A stretch of 64,000 nt of DNA from Linepithema humile (GCF_040581485.1 NC_090130.1:23763918-23827917), one strand, 5' to 3'; counted from the stretch's first letter, positions 1 to 15,189 are shown. Notes: a model not told the origin generated them from the sequence alone. A program made the numbers and translations.

Positions 1-3000
1 GTCAGAGTTTCAAAGTAGACCGCCAGTCAATTAGTTGCGTAAATTTGGACGACGCTTCGTTTATTAATAAAGATCATAATTGACTGATTGCTCAAATAAT
101 TGACTGATTACCGCGACGGGCTGAAGAAAAGCAAGAGCACTTTGCTCCGCGAAATTGATTTCTTGTTCCTTCGCTTTCCTTTGCTCTCGCCTTTTCTTAG
201 TCGCGCGCCGTTGTTACTGTGCAGCCATTGCCGTAATTTACATCGACGGACACTGCACCGGCGGGTAATAATTGATGGATAAAAGCATATATGCCAGGCA
301 TACATGCTTATATGAACCACCGACCACCGACGCATGCATTAATCTCTCGCCGACGTTTGAAAAAAGTTGGAAAACTTGACGGGCCATTATTCACCTCGCC
401 TGGCTGATGATTATTTATGATAACAGACGAGAGTCTGCTTGTTTGGTATCTTTGTGCGTAACTGTAGTAAGGGAAAATGTAATTCAGATAAAAGGAACGA
501 ATTTCCATCTAATACGGAAGTGTAATCCACTCCTGCTTCTTACCTATCTTCCGCGCGAGTGAGTGAGTGCGTGCGTGCGTACGCTACACATTTCGCTCAC
601 GTACAAAAATAATCTACGGATTTATTTGTCACGTGCAATTTCTCGCGTTCGCCGTTAGCATGCGTTAGGAGTGAATCCGGTTCAGAATGCGTGAAGCATG
701 CGCGGGGTAAAAAATCGCGCGCAATAATTCAAGGCGCATGTAGCTCGCGCGCGCCGCAATTAATTCAACGTCGGCCCGCGGATGATACCGGTCGAATCGG
801 TATTTTCATTTTCCGTTTTCCGAGTGAAATATGCGGCGATTCATGCGAGTTGATTAACATACTATGAGGATACTCGCGGGTGGAACCGCGCGTTTAAATA
901 TTACTTTGTGCGGCAAAGCGAAGAATAATGGATTCCCGGACGTTCATTACAGGTTCGCATTACGGAGATTGATTATGTTTTACGATGTGAATTCGTAAGG
1001 GCTACTGATACCGCATTTACGCGCCACCGTAATCCGCCGTATTATGCTAACTCATTATATACGTGACTCTCTTTTGGCGATTTAATCGAACATTAATAAC
1101 TATTACACGTACGTCGCAGACACACGTGGAAAATAATTTTTACTTGAAGAAATATCTGATCTCACCGAACATTTCTTGTTTCTTTTGCAATGTTTTACTA
1201 CGACACATATTCATTACATGAAACGGTCGCAATCTCGTACGTGCTTCAGCCAGCTAACTTCGTTTCTGCAATATGTAGAGACGTATTTATTATTACGAGA
1301 ATCGACGATTATTGAACTTTCAATGCCAGAAATAATATATCGCATTGGTAAATAACAAATGTTTATGGATGCAAATCAAAATAGCATAATTATCGAGATT
1401 TGCTACTATTCCAGGTATATTGTAGATAGAAAGTAGGTCATTCATTATTTCTGATCAAAATATAGACACTCCCCTTAATGCCGCGATAATATCGTCGTGC
1501 ATTATGCGAGAGTGAGAATTATTACGACTGTAAAAGTCAGCTATCTTCGTTGCGTATTAAAGAAATATTTATTTATGTCGTGGGCAATTACCTCGCAATA
1601 CAAAGTGATAAATGGGAAAATGTCGCGTGAAATTTCAAAGGATGGACTCTCCAAATTCTATTTTTTAAATGCGCGCTCACGGCGCAAACATTTTCTAACG
1701 TCGTTTCTCAGCGGGGTCATCTTTTATTCCTATCTCGTATCAAAGAAGTTTATGAAGCATCGCGCATCCGACACCGGAAGGAAGCGACTGTCTTCGGGAA
1801 TGATGAATCACCGAAAACCTACAAGAGGATAATTCAGGTTGCATCAACCTTTGCCGTCCTTGCGAATTCCGCAGCTTCCCTTCAAGCTTCGCGATAACGA
1901 CGTGCCAGGGGGGATGTTGTTTATTAGCGACTGACACTTAGGTATCCCATTATATAATATGAGTAACTACTTTAATATTACGACAACGTTAATGCGTTGA
2001 TTACAAAAGCTCTGTGATCCTAACACAATGATGATGTGCTAACAAAGCGACAATGTTTTACGATCTAATTTTTCATAAGCTTTTATCTTATTTGGGATAT
2101 TTTTCTGTAAAATAAGTTTTTTATATTTAAGAAAGTTTTTCTAAATTTTATAACATGCAAGTTCTTGCATTTTATCATAAACAATTATTATTTATCATTA
2201 TTATTACTTTTGCATTCGTTTATTTAAAAGAGAATAAAGTTGTATTTCAGATATTTTTTTTATTTTAACTTTCATAGCCACAAAAGCTGTCTGTTCTTCG
2301 ATAATATGTCTACACTTTCTAACGAGTTTTGCATTGCGCATTGCGTCTTTCGTGCGGTTAATTAAACGGTAATAAAGTCATTTGAAATAGAAAGAGGGTG
2401 ACGTTGGCTAATGTTGACTTCGTTGTGAACGAGCCTGTAAAACGCGTTGGCATCAAGGGGGCCGACAGAAAACGGTAAGGACCATCCTGGGAACGCTTCG
2501 TCATCTCTGATAACTCTCGTGGACCTTCCAGCCTCGCGAATCCCTTGGCTTTTCCAACCCCACGAAAACTACCTCACTGAGCGGTTATCTCAGGCCCTCC
2601 TAGTACGATCAGACTTTGCCTACCGCCATCCGACATTTTGTCACCAGGCAAAAAAGGAGACAAAACGCCAAGAAAGACCGAAGATTAAAAATTCTCCACC
2701 TCAATAAGACCAATTTTCAGTCCTCTCGTAACTCCGCAGGCGAAGACATTTATGGCGCGTAATAATACATCTTTCCCTAAGATCGACAGTTTGTTTCCGT
2801 TAAATAATAATCTCACATTTCGTAGTCACATCAAAACTTAAGCAATTTATCATTTATCAATTATGTTTGCAAGTTATATCGAGAAACAGACGATGTTATA
2901 TAATCAGACTATTTTAATACGCCTATACTATTTAAACACTTAAAATAAATAAGTGACACATTCACTAACGTCTACATTTCGCTCAAATTTAATTAATCGT

Positions 3001-6000
3001 TTACAAAACAAACAATTCAAATATTTATAATTGAATTAATATTACATTCTTTTAATTAAGGGAATCCATAATTAAATTCAATATATCTTGAAATTTTAAC
3101 GCTGACAAAAATTATACAAAATCGAATTAAACTTCAAAAAAACGTTTTTGTATTTGTAAAATCGTTGCTTTAGATAATTTTAAAAATATCTTTTTCGTTA
3201 CATGAAAGACTTTATGTAAAATAAAGCAATAATTAAAAAATTGTGCAAAAAATAAATATTTTACAAAAAAATTGTTATCAGAAATATTACACTAAATATT
3301 ATATATATATATAATCGCCCAAACTTACTGAAAAATTTTACAAATTTATTAGCGTATGTTCACAAAACCAACTCTGTGTTTGTCAAATAATAATACATTT
3401 TTTCACAAATATCATGTACAATTAAAAATAAATGCAAAACGTGAATGTAAAATGATATCTTTTGGTACTTTTGGTGAAAACTATGGACGGTCGATTGCCG
3501 AGTTTCGGAGCGGATAATATAACGGTTGTGTATGCAAGGCGGATGCGTTTACGATCGGGAGTAGAAAAAAGATCGATCGCATTTCCGGCGTACCATAGAC
3601 ACTTCGACCGCCGTGTACCGCTTTTTCTTTCGCCGATGCTGGGCAAAGGGCCCAATGAAAAATCACTGTGCGGACCCGAAGCCCCGCGGCGGAACATAAA
3701 TTTTAAAGCGGTGCGATATACAGGGTCGACGCTGTTTATCAAGGCTCTTTCACCTTCCGGAAGCACAAGACCGGAGATCTATTAATTTCGGCACAACGGT
3801 TCACTAACTCGCGCTAGCATCCCGTAAGGTCAAAAGCGGAAAAGACTTCACCCTATAACTTTTCAGGAACCAGCGCTCACCTATCAGCTCGCACTATAGT
3901 TCAAAAATACACAGATGCGCGAACGCATCGTTTATATTCACGCAAAGAACATATTAATCGAAAGGATGAAATACGTTTGTTTCCACGTGACCTTGTTTCA
4001 CTTTTTCTCTCTGAAAAGCGCGTACGTTATTATCTATCGAATACAATATATCGGATTGTCGACAGTATCAATAACCAATTAACGTCAAAGGAAGTTACGA
4101 GCGCTAGTGGCAAAGGAAAAGATGATTTTTCGTTAATGTTAAAGCGATTATAATTGGCTCTCTCGCGTTGAATAAAATATAAAAAGTATTATATACATAA
4201 AATATTCTCCTTTTCGTTTTTTTACACACTAATTAAACAATACATGCTTCGCTAAAGGAGCTCAAATAGTATTTTGTTTTATTTTTAATTCATTATGTGA
4301 ATAATTAAGATGAAAGTCTTATTCGTTTGCGCAGAAAAGAAAAATTAATCAATGTTCAAGCAACCAAAAATCAAGAGCTGATAATAATTTCACGACAAAT
4401 AATGAATGAAAGAGAAGGTTGATGGCCAATCACAAAGGAGTATAAAACGATATAATATCTTTTGAAAAATGTGGTCAAATTCCGTTTCGACCACGAGTAG
4501 CTGGATCGATCACGTCGTGCTATATCAAAGAATTTCCTTTGTCGTGCGAGAAATTACCCCGTTTGCCCATAAATCAATGGTAACTTACTTTGGTTGCTTG
4601 GTATATAAGTATGCATAATCATTGAAAATGAGAGGCAAGAAATTGACGGAGGAACAGATCCGTACCGGCAGTTGATGAGGGGATTACGGGCAATAAAGTG
4701 TGTGCGGTTTTTAAAAACATCTTGCCTGTAATAAATTTTGCGTTAATCTTTGTGCAGTAAACTTTGCACGGTAATGTGTAAACATAACGTGCGCCTCTTA
4801 TCTTACTTTGTAAGTTAACATGTATAGTTTGTGATCTTACGAAGAGATACACGTGTTATTTAAGATTTTGGATTACGCGTAAAAACATGAATGATTGTGT
4901 GTTCTCAGCAGCTGGAAGTGAAGAATTTGATTGAACGAAATCAAGACCGAAATGGGGTCTCATTAATTTTTCAAAGTTATTCGCGAATCTCATTCGCGAT
5001 GGGGCTTCGTGATCGTAAAACGATAGGTCGGTGTGCATATACGGGGAACATATACCGGAAGACGCGCGAGATTTAACGAGCTTCCGTTTCGCTTATCACT
5101 ACATATTTATGCATGTAGACGGTATCCCACGAGGCTGAAACACCGAATATTTTGCAAGAAATTTCGGATTCAAACATTATGATATTGGCTAAATAAATTT
5201 TCAGTTAATGTTTCCGCGACAAACATCCAGTATTAAACTATTTCCGACAATTTTGTATATATATTAATCCTGTTTATTTATTAATTTAATTTTGCCTAAA
5301 TAAATTGGTAATTATTTGTATTCAGCTTATATAATTGGATTACATTGCATTAAATTTGTCGAATGTGTCCATTTATTAATACACATTAAATATATTGAAT
5401 AAACAAAGAATATATATATATTCTTCTTTTTTCTGTTTTTGTCAACACATTTTCTAAATGTATTTTCTGAATTATTATTAAAGAAGTATAGTTGTTTTAT
5501 GCTATATATGAAACAATATAAATCAGACAATGAAAATTTACAGCGTTTGTTACTGGAACATGAATTTTCATGCTAAATTTGCATTTGCCTTGCGAAAAAC
5601 AATTACGCAATTTTAATTACTATTGATTATCAGATTTAAAAATTGAAATTTTGTTTTTTACATTTTTCCTACGTTTAAAATTCAACACAAAATCCTGCAA
5701 TATTTTAAAGCATTCGGATTTATTTCACGAATAACCATTTTATTCACAACAATCACTCATGTTGCACTGCGTTCACTTTTATCAACGAGATTGCGGCATA
5801 AAATTTCTCGTATAATGAATCATTCTCGCAACATTAGGCGCAAGGGATCGAAGTTGCGTGACAGTAATAATAACAGATGTTGCGCCAAAGTACGTACATT
5901 ATAATTAGGTATGCAGCCAGCAGCGGGACTAGATGGAACGCTATCTAGTATTTCCTCGTCGAAGTTCCGGAGCAGCCGGAATTTCCACCAAAATTACCAA

Positions 6001-9000
6001 ATTTACGAAACGTACTGGCTTAAAATATCTTGTCGGCGTTTCGCGTGTTGTCGTCCGCAGGACTCGAAGGACTCGCGCCGGGGGAGAGGGGAAGGTAGGA
6101 ACCGCGGATAAGTTTATACACGTCTTCGGAGTTTAGGAAACTCGGGATGTTCGTTCATCCAATTTGATTAGACTGTTGGAAACTTACTTTTGACGGAAAC
6201 CGTTGTATATGCCGGATATACGTGCTGACATGTTACATGATAATACATGCGTGCGATGCCAGACATCCCATGTGCAAATCGCATTGAAAATTGAAATTAG
6301 TCGCGCTCGCGCGTATATTTGCATTCGGTGAGCGAATCGCAATAGATGCGAAAAGCAGAGCGCAAGCGTTTTCCCGTAGAATGCAAACCATGTCGAGATA
6401 CTGAGAAGTTCCTCATGCGAAAGAATTTCAATTTCAGCGAACTTTGATAACAATGGCAACGCCACGCCGCTTTCGCGATCGAGCCGGTTCGGTCGCGCCG
6501 CCGATGGGACCGGCCGCAGCTGAAGAAGAACCTATCTCTCTTTAAACGCGGCTTAATGGTCCGATTTATAAGATATTGATTCGCCTTTAGCCCTTTGCGG
6601 TGAACATGCGTTTGGGATTATAGAGAATACGCCTTCGAACCGGGAATATGGATCGACGATAATCCAGACGTTCGGACACTCGCGCAACCAAATTTGCGCG
6701 TCTTGTTCGCGCCGGACCTCAATGGACGATCAAACTTGGTTTCGAGGGGGCACTCGTCTCTTGCTCCAGCGATTTCGCGTCCCCTCGGCACGGCCACTTC
6801 TCTCGGTGGCGCTCGACGAATTCCATTTTATCCCCAGCCGCGCCCGGAGAGTCCAAGGCGCTCTTGGTAGCTGAGGTGGTAAATTAACAATTAAACTGTA
6901 ACAAGATTTTCAGACGTCTACCTACAGGAAATTCAACGCCGGCCACCGCCGCTCTGTCCTTCTGAGAGCGCGCCGGCTCCGTGGATAATTAAACGCAACC
7001 GGTATGACCGACGTGTGTCCTTCTCTTCCGTCCCTTCCGCTTCCTTAACCGCGCTCACCCAGCCACGCTGGGCACAACAGTGCGGCTTCTGGAAATTGGA
7101 AACCTGTAATTTATAGCGGTAACTGAGGAGAGAGGACAGTTGGATTAATGCCCGATATCCGAACGTCCGGAGCGAGGCTCGGCCATATGTTCGCTCGATG
7201 AGCTGACTTGATTCCCGAAAATAGGCGATACACTCGCCTCATGCCTATTAAACTAGCCGGCCATTTTGGCACAATCGAGTGAAACATATACAGGAATTTG
7301 GTGCTTTTTTTCTTGTTAATTTATTACTCTATTTCCAATTCTGTTGCAGCAATTGTATTGAAAACGGTGGTTTAGAAATTAGATTAAATTTGAAATTAGC
7401 ACAATCATGCAAAGAATGTAAAAATAAAAAATAAGGAGCAAAGAAATATTTCTTTAGTGCCATTTTGTTTCTATTATAAGTTATAGACGCGAGTGTTACT
7501 TTGTTAATCAACTCCGATTTTATCTTTTATCACAAAAAAAAAGATAAAAAATTGTTAAATCATAAAACTTCTACATTATTTCTAGATATTACAAATATAT
7601 GTATAAGCAAACTTACAACAGAAGTTTCAAGAACTTTAATGTAAAACAGAATAGAGGCATGAATACAGTGCGTGCGAGAAAATATATTCTATTTTCTACC
7701 ATAAACTTTCAAAAATATATCACTTCTAAGTTTACAGCTAAATTTAAGTATTTTTTTTTTTTTTACGTAACAAAGACGATTAATGTAAGGACACTCAGAA
7801 ATTGATGAAAAAGTATGTATATCGTTGGCAAAGTATGCAAAGTTTACAACTGTGGCCATAATTATTACATGAAATATTTCAAAAGTTTCCACATTGTTCC
7901 CGTGACTATTACTGACTCTTTGTCGGTTAGATCATTAGCTGACATTAAAAACGAATTTTTGTATTCGTTTTTACCTTTATTCTTTACATTTCAATGTGAA
8001 TTAACAGAAGCCGCAAAAATTACGAACCGGCGGAATTTTAATTTTACGTATCATTCATACACTTTTATTCATTCCAGCACACAATACCAGTGTCATTTTC
8101 AGATATGTTTTTATGGAATCTGTACTTCGCACAAAAGGTCCTTTCCCTACTACATTGTACAGCCGTAACAGCGTTGTGCATATATATTTTACGATCTATC
8201 CCGCAGCGAATCGCCACTTCTTCGTATTTTATCGATTTCGTTTGGTTGACCATTAGCCGAAGGTATTTACTCGCGCTTTCGGAGATCTCACCATCACGTA
8301 CGCAAGACTTAATGGATCCAAGGATGAATCTAATGGCGGCTACGTTAGCCCGAGAACGTGTTTCGCCTTATTTACGGTGTAGAACACATGATGACGAGCA
8401 CGCACACTTTCTTCCCGCGATATTCGTTTCCTTTCTTTCTCGGTCAAAGGGTAGGTCGCATCGCTTTTTATGACGAGAGTAAACCGCCGCAAAGAGCGCT
8501 CATGGTCCATTCCGTGGATCCTCGCGATGACCTCTTTGTCACGATTCTATTTACGATAGAATTGTACGCTGTTACTCGAAAAACTCGCGTCGCGTCTCTT
8601 GAATTTTGCAGTACAGCATTTGCAGTATTTCGCACGGCGAAACCACAATTTTTTAACGTCACTTATGACATTAAATACTTCCACGATCCTACGTCGTAAT
8701 TGTGGCTCTTCGTTATGCCACCGTAACAACGTTCATAATACGACCTCGTTAAAAAGTGCATCATGTATCTTTGTAGACGTACATTCGTAATTAACACGCC
8801 TGATTATCAAACATCCCGCGCTTTGCTGCGCGCGCATAATTAGTTTAATACGGATTCGCACAAATCCATAGTCTAATTTAAAGGAAAAAATTTAAGTCAA
8901 CTTTTATGACATCTGATAGATGAATCCTCAAAAATTAATGATTAGACCAATTTGCGAATAAATCGCAAAGCTGTTGAAAGATATCACCGTCCGCCGCCCA
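1..9000. other. No supported gene: upstream or 5'-intron sequence
   Basis: All open frames here are short, overlap on both strands and lack any family signature. The base composition alternates between AT-rich stretches (about 1960-2420, 2760-3440, 5140-5800) and more GC-rich patches (about 3440-3800, 6460-7250). A GAGT/GCGT-type short repeat lies at about 556-583 and T or A homopolymers at about 7535 and 7748. Its position upstream of a gene with a missing phase-1 first exon makes 5' intron or promoter-side sequence likely. Confidence 0.6.
556..583. repeat. Short tandem repeat (GAGT)n/(GCGT)n
   Basis: Consecutive GAGT units change into GCGT units, forming a compound tetranucleotide microsatellite in non-coding sequence. 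Confidence 0.7.
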
Positions 9001-10485
9001 ATTTGTCGCAGAGTTCAACATTGGGCTTAAAATACAAACATGATTCCCGGCTTCTTGACTAATATAAGGGTCTCAATTTATTTGCGTGCAAGTCCTGCAC
9101 GGATCTTCGATCGGGCGAATTCTAAGGGAAACCAACTGGTGCTGTGGGCTCCCTCAGGGATTAAGCCCCAGGACCTAAATCAATTCCCGTTTGACAAATC
9201 TTCGGGCGATGCCGGGCGACGGCAGATATTTCATTGGCCGTACAATTTCGCTATCTACCGCGTGCACTGGCCACGTGAGCTTTAGATTCCAACTGATTGG
9301 AACATTGTTGGCGAATTAATTAGCTTTGTAAAGAAGACAATTAGCAAACGTGGAGTGAGACTTCGAGAGTGCTTGTGAGAAAATACAAAAAAAAATGGCA
9401 TCAAAGAACACTAAAAGGTGAAAGTGCTGCTTGAAGTCAGGAGTGCTACGGTGTAACGAACGAGAGGAATAGAGAGAAACGGAAGGGGTATAAAACAAAT
9501 ATTGCGAAACGTATTAGTTCAGTAAACTGGTGAGATTCGTAATGAAATTCGGTGCGGCGCAGTCTCTCTGCTTAAACAAGGGATTAGTCGACTGGTCTTT
9601 CCATCAATAATAGTAATTTCATTGTATTAAAGCGAATAAAGAGAGTTATATGAAAAAAAATAATCAGACCTTATTCCGAGGCTACAATTAATAAAATATT
9701 GAACCTTGTATTTTAGCGTCCGTGCGATACTATTCGATAGATAGATTTTGTTCGGCGCAACTTTATTGACAGTGATAAATGAATTGACCGCCAATTCATC
9801 GTGCAAGGCACGTTTATAATATCGTAAGATACACTTTGTTCGAATGGCAAACGGTGACACTCATGAGCGATCGATTGCGGGAAACAGTCTGCCACGCGAA
9901 GTTATTCTTTAATAACTCTCTGTCTCATAGTTACCTTCTGTCTCATTCAGGATAACGCGCTAGAGGTGGATACACATTGCCCGCGGCTTTATCTGTCTCG
10001 CAGCCAGAATAGAGACTTAAATGAAAGCTCTCAATTATATCATTCGAAGTTTATAGAGTTGCGACGACGCGAGAGTTATTTTTGTGATCTTTGTGATTAA
10101 TCAGTGAGCAACTAAAACGGCTTTATTTTCGTCTGTCAGTCGCTAAAAAAAATGTTTAAAATTAAGTTCTTTTAAATTTTAATGTCACTTCAGCAGGATA
10201 TTTCTGTCGAATCGAGTCACGTTATTACCGTAAAGTATCTCTATAAAATTAGTCTTATTTTTTCAAAATTTAACAAAAAAAATAATTTGAACGATAAATC
10301 TTAACACTTGTAGCGCTAAAGTAAAAATTGAAAAAGTTCTCGTGATTTAAGATGAATGCAATTAAAAAGTTCATTAAAAGTCTATCAGAATTCTCTCTTA
10401 TTATTGTTTTTTAATTTTGGAAAAGTGAAATTATAACTTCACAAAGATCCATAATCTGGATACAAATATTTTTAAATATTCAAAT

Positions 10486-10565
10486 ACTAAATAATGTAAG
10501 TTCTACTAGTAATACTACATTTTTGACTAAATAATGTAAGTTCTATTAGTAATACTACATTTTTG
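10486..10565. repeat. Tandem duplication, two 40-bp copies
   Basis: Copies at 10486-10525 and 10526-10565 differ at one position only (C at 10506, T at 10546). Each contains ACTAAATAATGTAAG at its start. The near identity implies a recent slippage or duplication event. Confidence 0.92.
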
Positions 10566-13500
10566 ATCGAGAAAGCTATCACAACATCAATGTTATTTTC
10601 TTCGAAGTGCATTATGTGGCTAACTGAATTAACGAGTAACAGGAAGGAAATATTGATCATGACGCAAATGGATTGTTGAAAATTATACAACGTTTCACGT
10701 GATAATACCCGAAATATATTACTTGAAACAGTAATAATATAGATAAATGACAAAGCGACAATGTAACACAATTGTAATGCAACACAAATCTACTTCGTAT
10801 CGGAGATCGTGTAAATAATTCCAAAATATAAAACGTATAATATTTTAAAGAGAAAGTTTAACATAATGCGGATAAATTGTGCATACATGAAAGTAATGTA
10901 TATATTTGTAAAGAAAATTTGCGAAAAATTTGCAGAAAATTTAGGGTCGCAGCGTAAAAAGAAATATTTTCTCTCAAAACTATATAACTTGATTATATTT
11001 GAGAAGAGGTAATATCCGGAAAGGCTCCCGATTCGATCGCGGTTGCGGCATTGCAACGTGTTCGATTGACTTTATCCGCGTTCGTGCTATCCAGCTTCTT
11101 GAAACAATATGGCTTAAGGACGAGTTTCCAACCGTGTCGTTGCGCCCGCTGTAATGAGATTGGTCAGCGGAATCGGGGCGAGCTTAGTATCCAGATCATG
11201 TTCTCAAAGCTTCATTGAACCGAATTGGTCACACAGAACGTGTTCTCGGCCGTGAGCCTGAAATAACAGGAGCGGTTGTATCTGACGAACCATATTCAGC
11301 AAATGCGTTATTCCCGGTGAATTATTCTTGGCATTGATCAACGAGTTCGGTCAAATTTTCCGCATTGTGGATTCCGATCGAAATTATCTCGTCGTACGCT
11401 AACAAAGTCAAAGCCTGCCGCTCAATGACGTTGTTTGAACACCACTCGTATTTCTGTTTAATCCGTGGTGTCTCGTTAAAATTCCTGCGGCGAATGGCAC
11501 TCTATTTAGACATTCTCAAAACTGATTAAAGTGAAACTCTATGATTATATTACAATTTGATTTTTAAATTGAATAATTTCCGCACAGCCCTGCCGTGCCG
11601 CAGCGTCCGTCAATCAACCGCGCTGATACAAGTTTAAGCTCGTGCTTCCGAGTCGCGGCACAGTCGGCGCGAATATATTTTATTCCGTCTAATGTCAGTT
11701 CAGCTAAATAAACTTGAAAATCAGATCATATTCACGCGCTACTGACACGCGCAATTGCAATGAAGTCTTCTAAGAGCATGAACAGGCTTTGCGAAATTTA
11801 ATCTTCAAACAGTTCAAATATCAAACAGTCTCTTTAGAATAAAAATAAGTTTAAGACAAAAATAATAAATACAATGTCGCAATCATAATGTTAAATCGCC
11901 ATCGTCTTAACGTGAAACTACATATTCAAGCGCGCTTAAATCGGAATTTTATGTATGATCGCGAGAATCCGGCATTCCCATTAATCGGCACGGCGCTAGT
12001 AATCAGCGCGACGATCCGAAATGGATTTCTCCGACATTCCCGCGTGATTTAGATCATAACGGCGACATATCGTTACCTGCTCCAATCACGTTCCAATCCA
12101 CGGTAATGCACGCCAGAAACTTGGACAGGCTTGGCGCACCGCGAATACTCCCGGAGCTCATCGCAATATCTAATTTCGATACGTTTCCGGGCGCCGCATT
12201 GTTCTAGAAACTCCGCGTCGCAATTACAATTACGGCGCGCCTGTTTGCTGTGTGTTGTCCTCCCAGATTATTCAATATAGTATCGGTAAAGGATGCGCTC
12301 TCGAATGCTCCGTTTTGAATCGTCCCGAAATGGAGCTCTTACTCGTTGAAAGTTCCCAAGACGAAGTCGCGGAACTAGGCGACACTCGAGGAAGGCTTAC
12401 CGGGTGGGTGTCGGCGACACCCACTTCAATGCGAGCACATTAAAACAAACTTTCGAGGTGGAGAAATCGCGCGGGAACGTAATGGTGAAGCCAGTCGAGT
12501 CTCGCAAGTTACACACGACCGATGGTAATGGGGGGCTATTTAACCCTCCTGCGGCTCGTTCGAATTCTTCTCTTTCTTATTGTCGCCGTGTTGCATCCTC
12601 TCGCCCGCTCTTTGTCTTTTCTTTCTTAATTTTCGAATCAAAAATTTTTCTTTCCTTTTTTTACTGATTACCAGTCTGACGGCGAGAACATGTATTGCCG
12701 TCTCTTTACGTTTCACCCGTGCGTTCGGTCACTTAAAATTCTCCTTTGAGAATTATACTCACACCTCGCCCGCGCTCGATCAAAGAGTAATGAGTGTCGC
12801 ACGGAGGCGGTGCTTGAGCAGATCCCCGAGTAGATAGAAGGATCCGTTAATTAGGTAATCTGAAACTCCGGGCCGAATCGATATCTCGGATACTGGGCTC
12901 GAGGTCAAACGACCAACGAATTGAGACATATTTATACTGGATTGTTTCTTAGTTGATCGAAATATAACTTTTCCATTATACATTTGAGAGAGAGATGAGA
13001 CATTATGAATTACACGAAACATTTTATGCTTCTTGCACTATTCCGCAATTTGCAATAGAAACATATATATTTTATATATGTCTACTTTAATATTTTATAT
13101 GTTTTTTGCATAGACTTTTACAGACTACATAAAATTTTATCGCGAATTATTAAAATTATCTAAGAAAAGCTAAAAACTATATTAAGTTCGTGACGTCCAT
13201 CTCACTCGTGCATCGCACGTTAGCGTACGAGCATTTCAATCTGTGCGCAATAATTCGTAAGAGAATTGAAGCCGATCCAACTCGCACTTTAGTCCTCGCC
13301 ATTATTTTCGCCGACGGCAGAACTGTGCCTGCGCGGAATTATACGGTAATTTCAAAGCGGTGTCTTAGCCGACGCCCTATTTCCGTTCCAAGAAGTAATC
13401 TCGAGCCGGATAACACGTCGTACCCGTTCGTACGCCGGAAAGCCCTCTTTCGGGAACGCGGAAGGGTATATACCGAAAGCTCCCGCTAGTTTACGGCCAC

Positions 13501-14831
13501 GTGATTTTGAACTTTCCTTACCTGTCTATGTTCGCCGTGCTACATCACGCCTGGCGCTCCCTTCGGATTCTATCCTCATTAACTTGACTTTTTCAATCCT
13601 TTTTCACTGAGAAATCTAAAAAAAACAAAAAATAAATATATTATGTGCGAGCAATTTTCGTAATTGAAACATTATAACGATTTCACGGTATCCTAATGAT
13701 AAAATCGATAGTCCGACGATAATAATAAAACTATTACGAAGATAGCAGCTGCCTGTTATCCGAAAATATTGCAGTCTTAAATTTCGACTACTATCAAAAT
13801 TTTCGCTAATTTATTTTAATTGTAATATTTAATTGAGTAAATCATTTAATGTCACTTAGCGTTGAAAAACAATCGATATGTTTAATAAACTCGGACGATA
13901 TAAATTAAAATATTCTGTTATTCTAATTACCGACGCGCGGCACAGTTATTGAGGGATGGCTGAACCGCGTGGAAAGTTCATGCGAGAATAAATATTCGCA
14001 ATATGCGCCGTGATACTCGCCGTTGAGCACAATAACTCATCAGTGCCTGCTGCCGTATTGGAAAATTCTTTCGGATGGGTAAATAACGGTGTATTGCCGA
14101 ATACGAGATAACGCAGCATCCGAGACCATGGTATGCATTTAGGATAGCGCTCGCTTGAAAAGATCCTTAAAGCTTGCCAATACGCTCGTGGAAACCTTCT
14201 TTCCCCGATTCCCTGCAGCCCTTTTCCCTCGGCCGGAGACGATTCTTTTAACGGGAGTAAATAAGTAACAGGATACAAAGAACGGTCTGGAACTTTATCG
14301 AAGGAGCACTCAAATCTGTCTTCTCCTCCCCGGGTAAGCGGGTTTCTGTAGAACAATGTCCACGGGAGAGCTGCAGCAGCTTTAAAGCTCAGTTGGAAGG
14401 TTCGGCTAAACAAAAAATTCGCCAGACATGTTCTTGTGCTTTCATATAATGCCCGTGGCGCTTATTTTCATCCCGAGTTAGTCGACTACAGAAGTTGCTG
14501 TCTGATGCGTCCCGAGTACGCCGCCCTCGCTTTTTTCGTAATTGTGTCATATTATTAATACCGAAGTGTATCCAGCCGCACTGATTCGTAAATAATTCGT
14601 CAAAGTGTGTGCTATGTGACACAAGATCCTTCATAAAATATTTCTTTAACTTTGTGAGCAAAAGGAGACTCTGCATTAAAAAAACAGCAGAAGCCAAAGA
14701 GCATTGAAAAAAAATATAAAGATTTTGCCGTCGTGAATTCCGTACCGAGATTCGCAAAGGTATCGGTAACGATCAATGTACTTGCAATCTTCAAAATGTA
14801 TAAAAATATATATTTTGAATATCTGTTTCAC

Positions 14832-14954
14832 AAAATAGAAATAAATGGGTCGTCCAAATGAAACAAACTAACATTCCTTTGTCATGTTGTTTTAATGCCA
14901 ACAGCATTGTTCGCGTAGTTTATATTGCATGAACGACCCACATATTTCTGTTTT
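14832..14954. repeat. Imperfect 123-bp inverted repeat, possible MITE or hairpin
   Basis: The left arm (from 14832) contains AGAAATA and TGGGTCGT (14846-14853). The right arm contains ACGACCCA (14933-14940) and TATTTCTG, the reverse complements. Outer arms of about 22 bp pair well and weaker complementarity continues inward. No coding capacity and no clear target duplication were found. A small non-autonomous DNA element or a stable hairpin are both possible. Confidence 0.55.
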
Positions 14955-15189
14955 AAAAAAATAAATTTAATGTTACACAGCTGACAATGTGACCTATATA
15001 GACATTTTATACACATATTTCATATCTTTTACTGCATGTTTCATATAATCATATTTTTTACACGATCCTTCTTTATTCTGATGAAACAAATTAACCAGAC
15101 CTCATTAAGTCCTTTTAGTCTCTGTTATTCAGATTAAAAGCAAACAAATATAATGATTACACTTTCGTGCCTACGAAGGAATAGTTTCA

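Larger units (their letters stand above)
9001..15180. other. No supported gene: non-coding with small repeats
   Basis: No exon with family similarity is visible on either strand. The longest open frame (13946-14413, - strand) has no recognisable domain. Landmarks inside are a 40-bp tandem duplication at 10486-10565 and an inverted-repeat element at 14832-14954. The sequence is AT-rich with CpG-containing patches near 11040-11700 and 12000-12850. Confidence 0.6.

Noticed and set aside
3422..3785. Frames of about 110 codons on both strands over the same bases.
   Set aside because: Mutual overlap on opposite strands with no motif; at most an island of higher GC.
5406..5425. 20-bp palindrome of alternating AT.
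   Set aside because: Trivial consequence of a TA dinucleotide run.
13946..14413. 155-codon frame on the - strand.
   Set aside because: No domain recognised, and no supporting neighbouring exon or composition shift.
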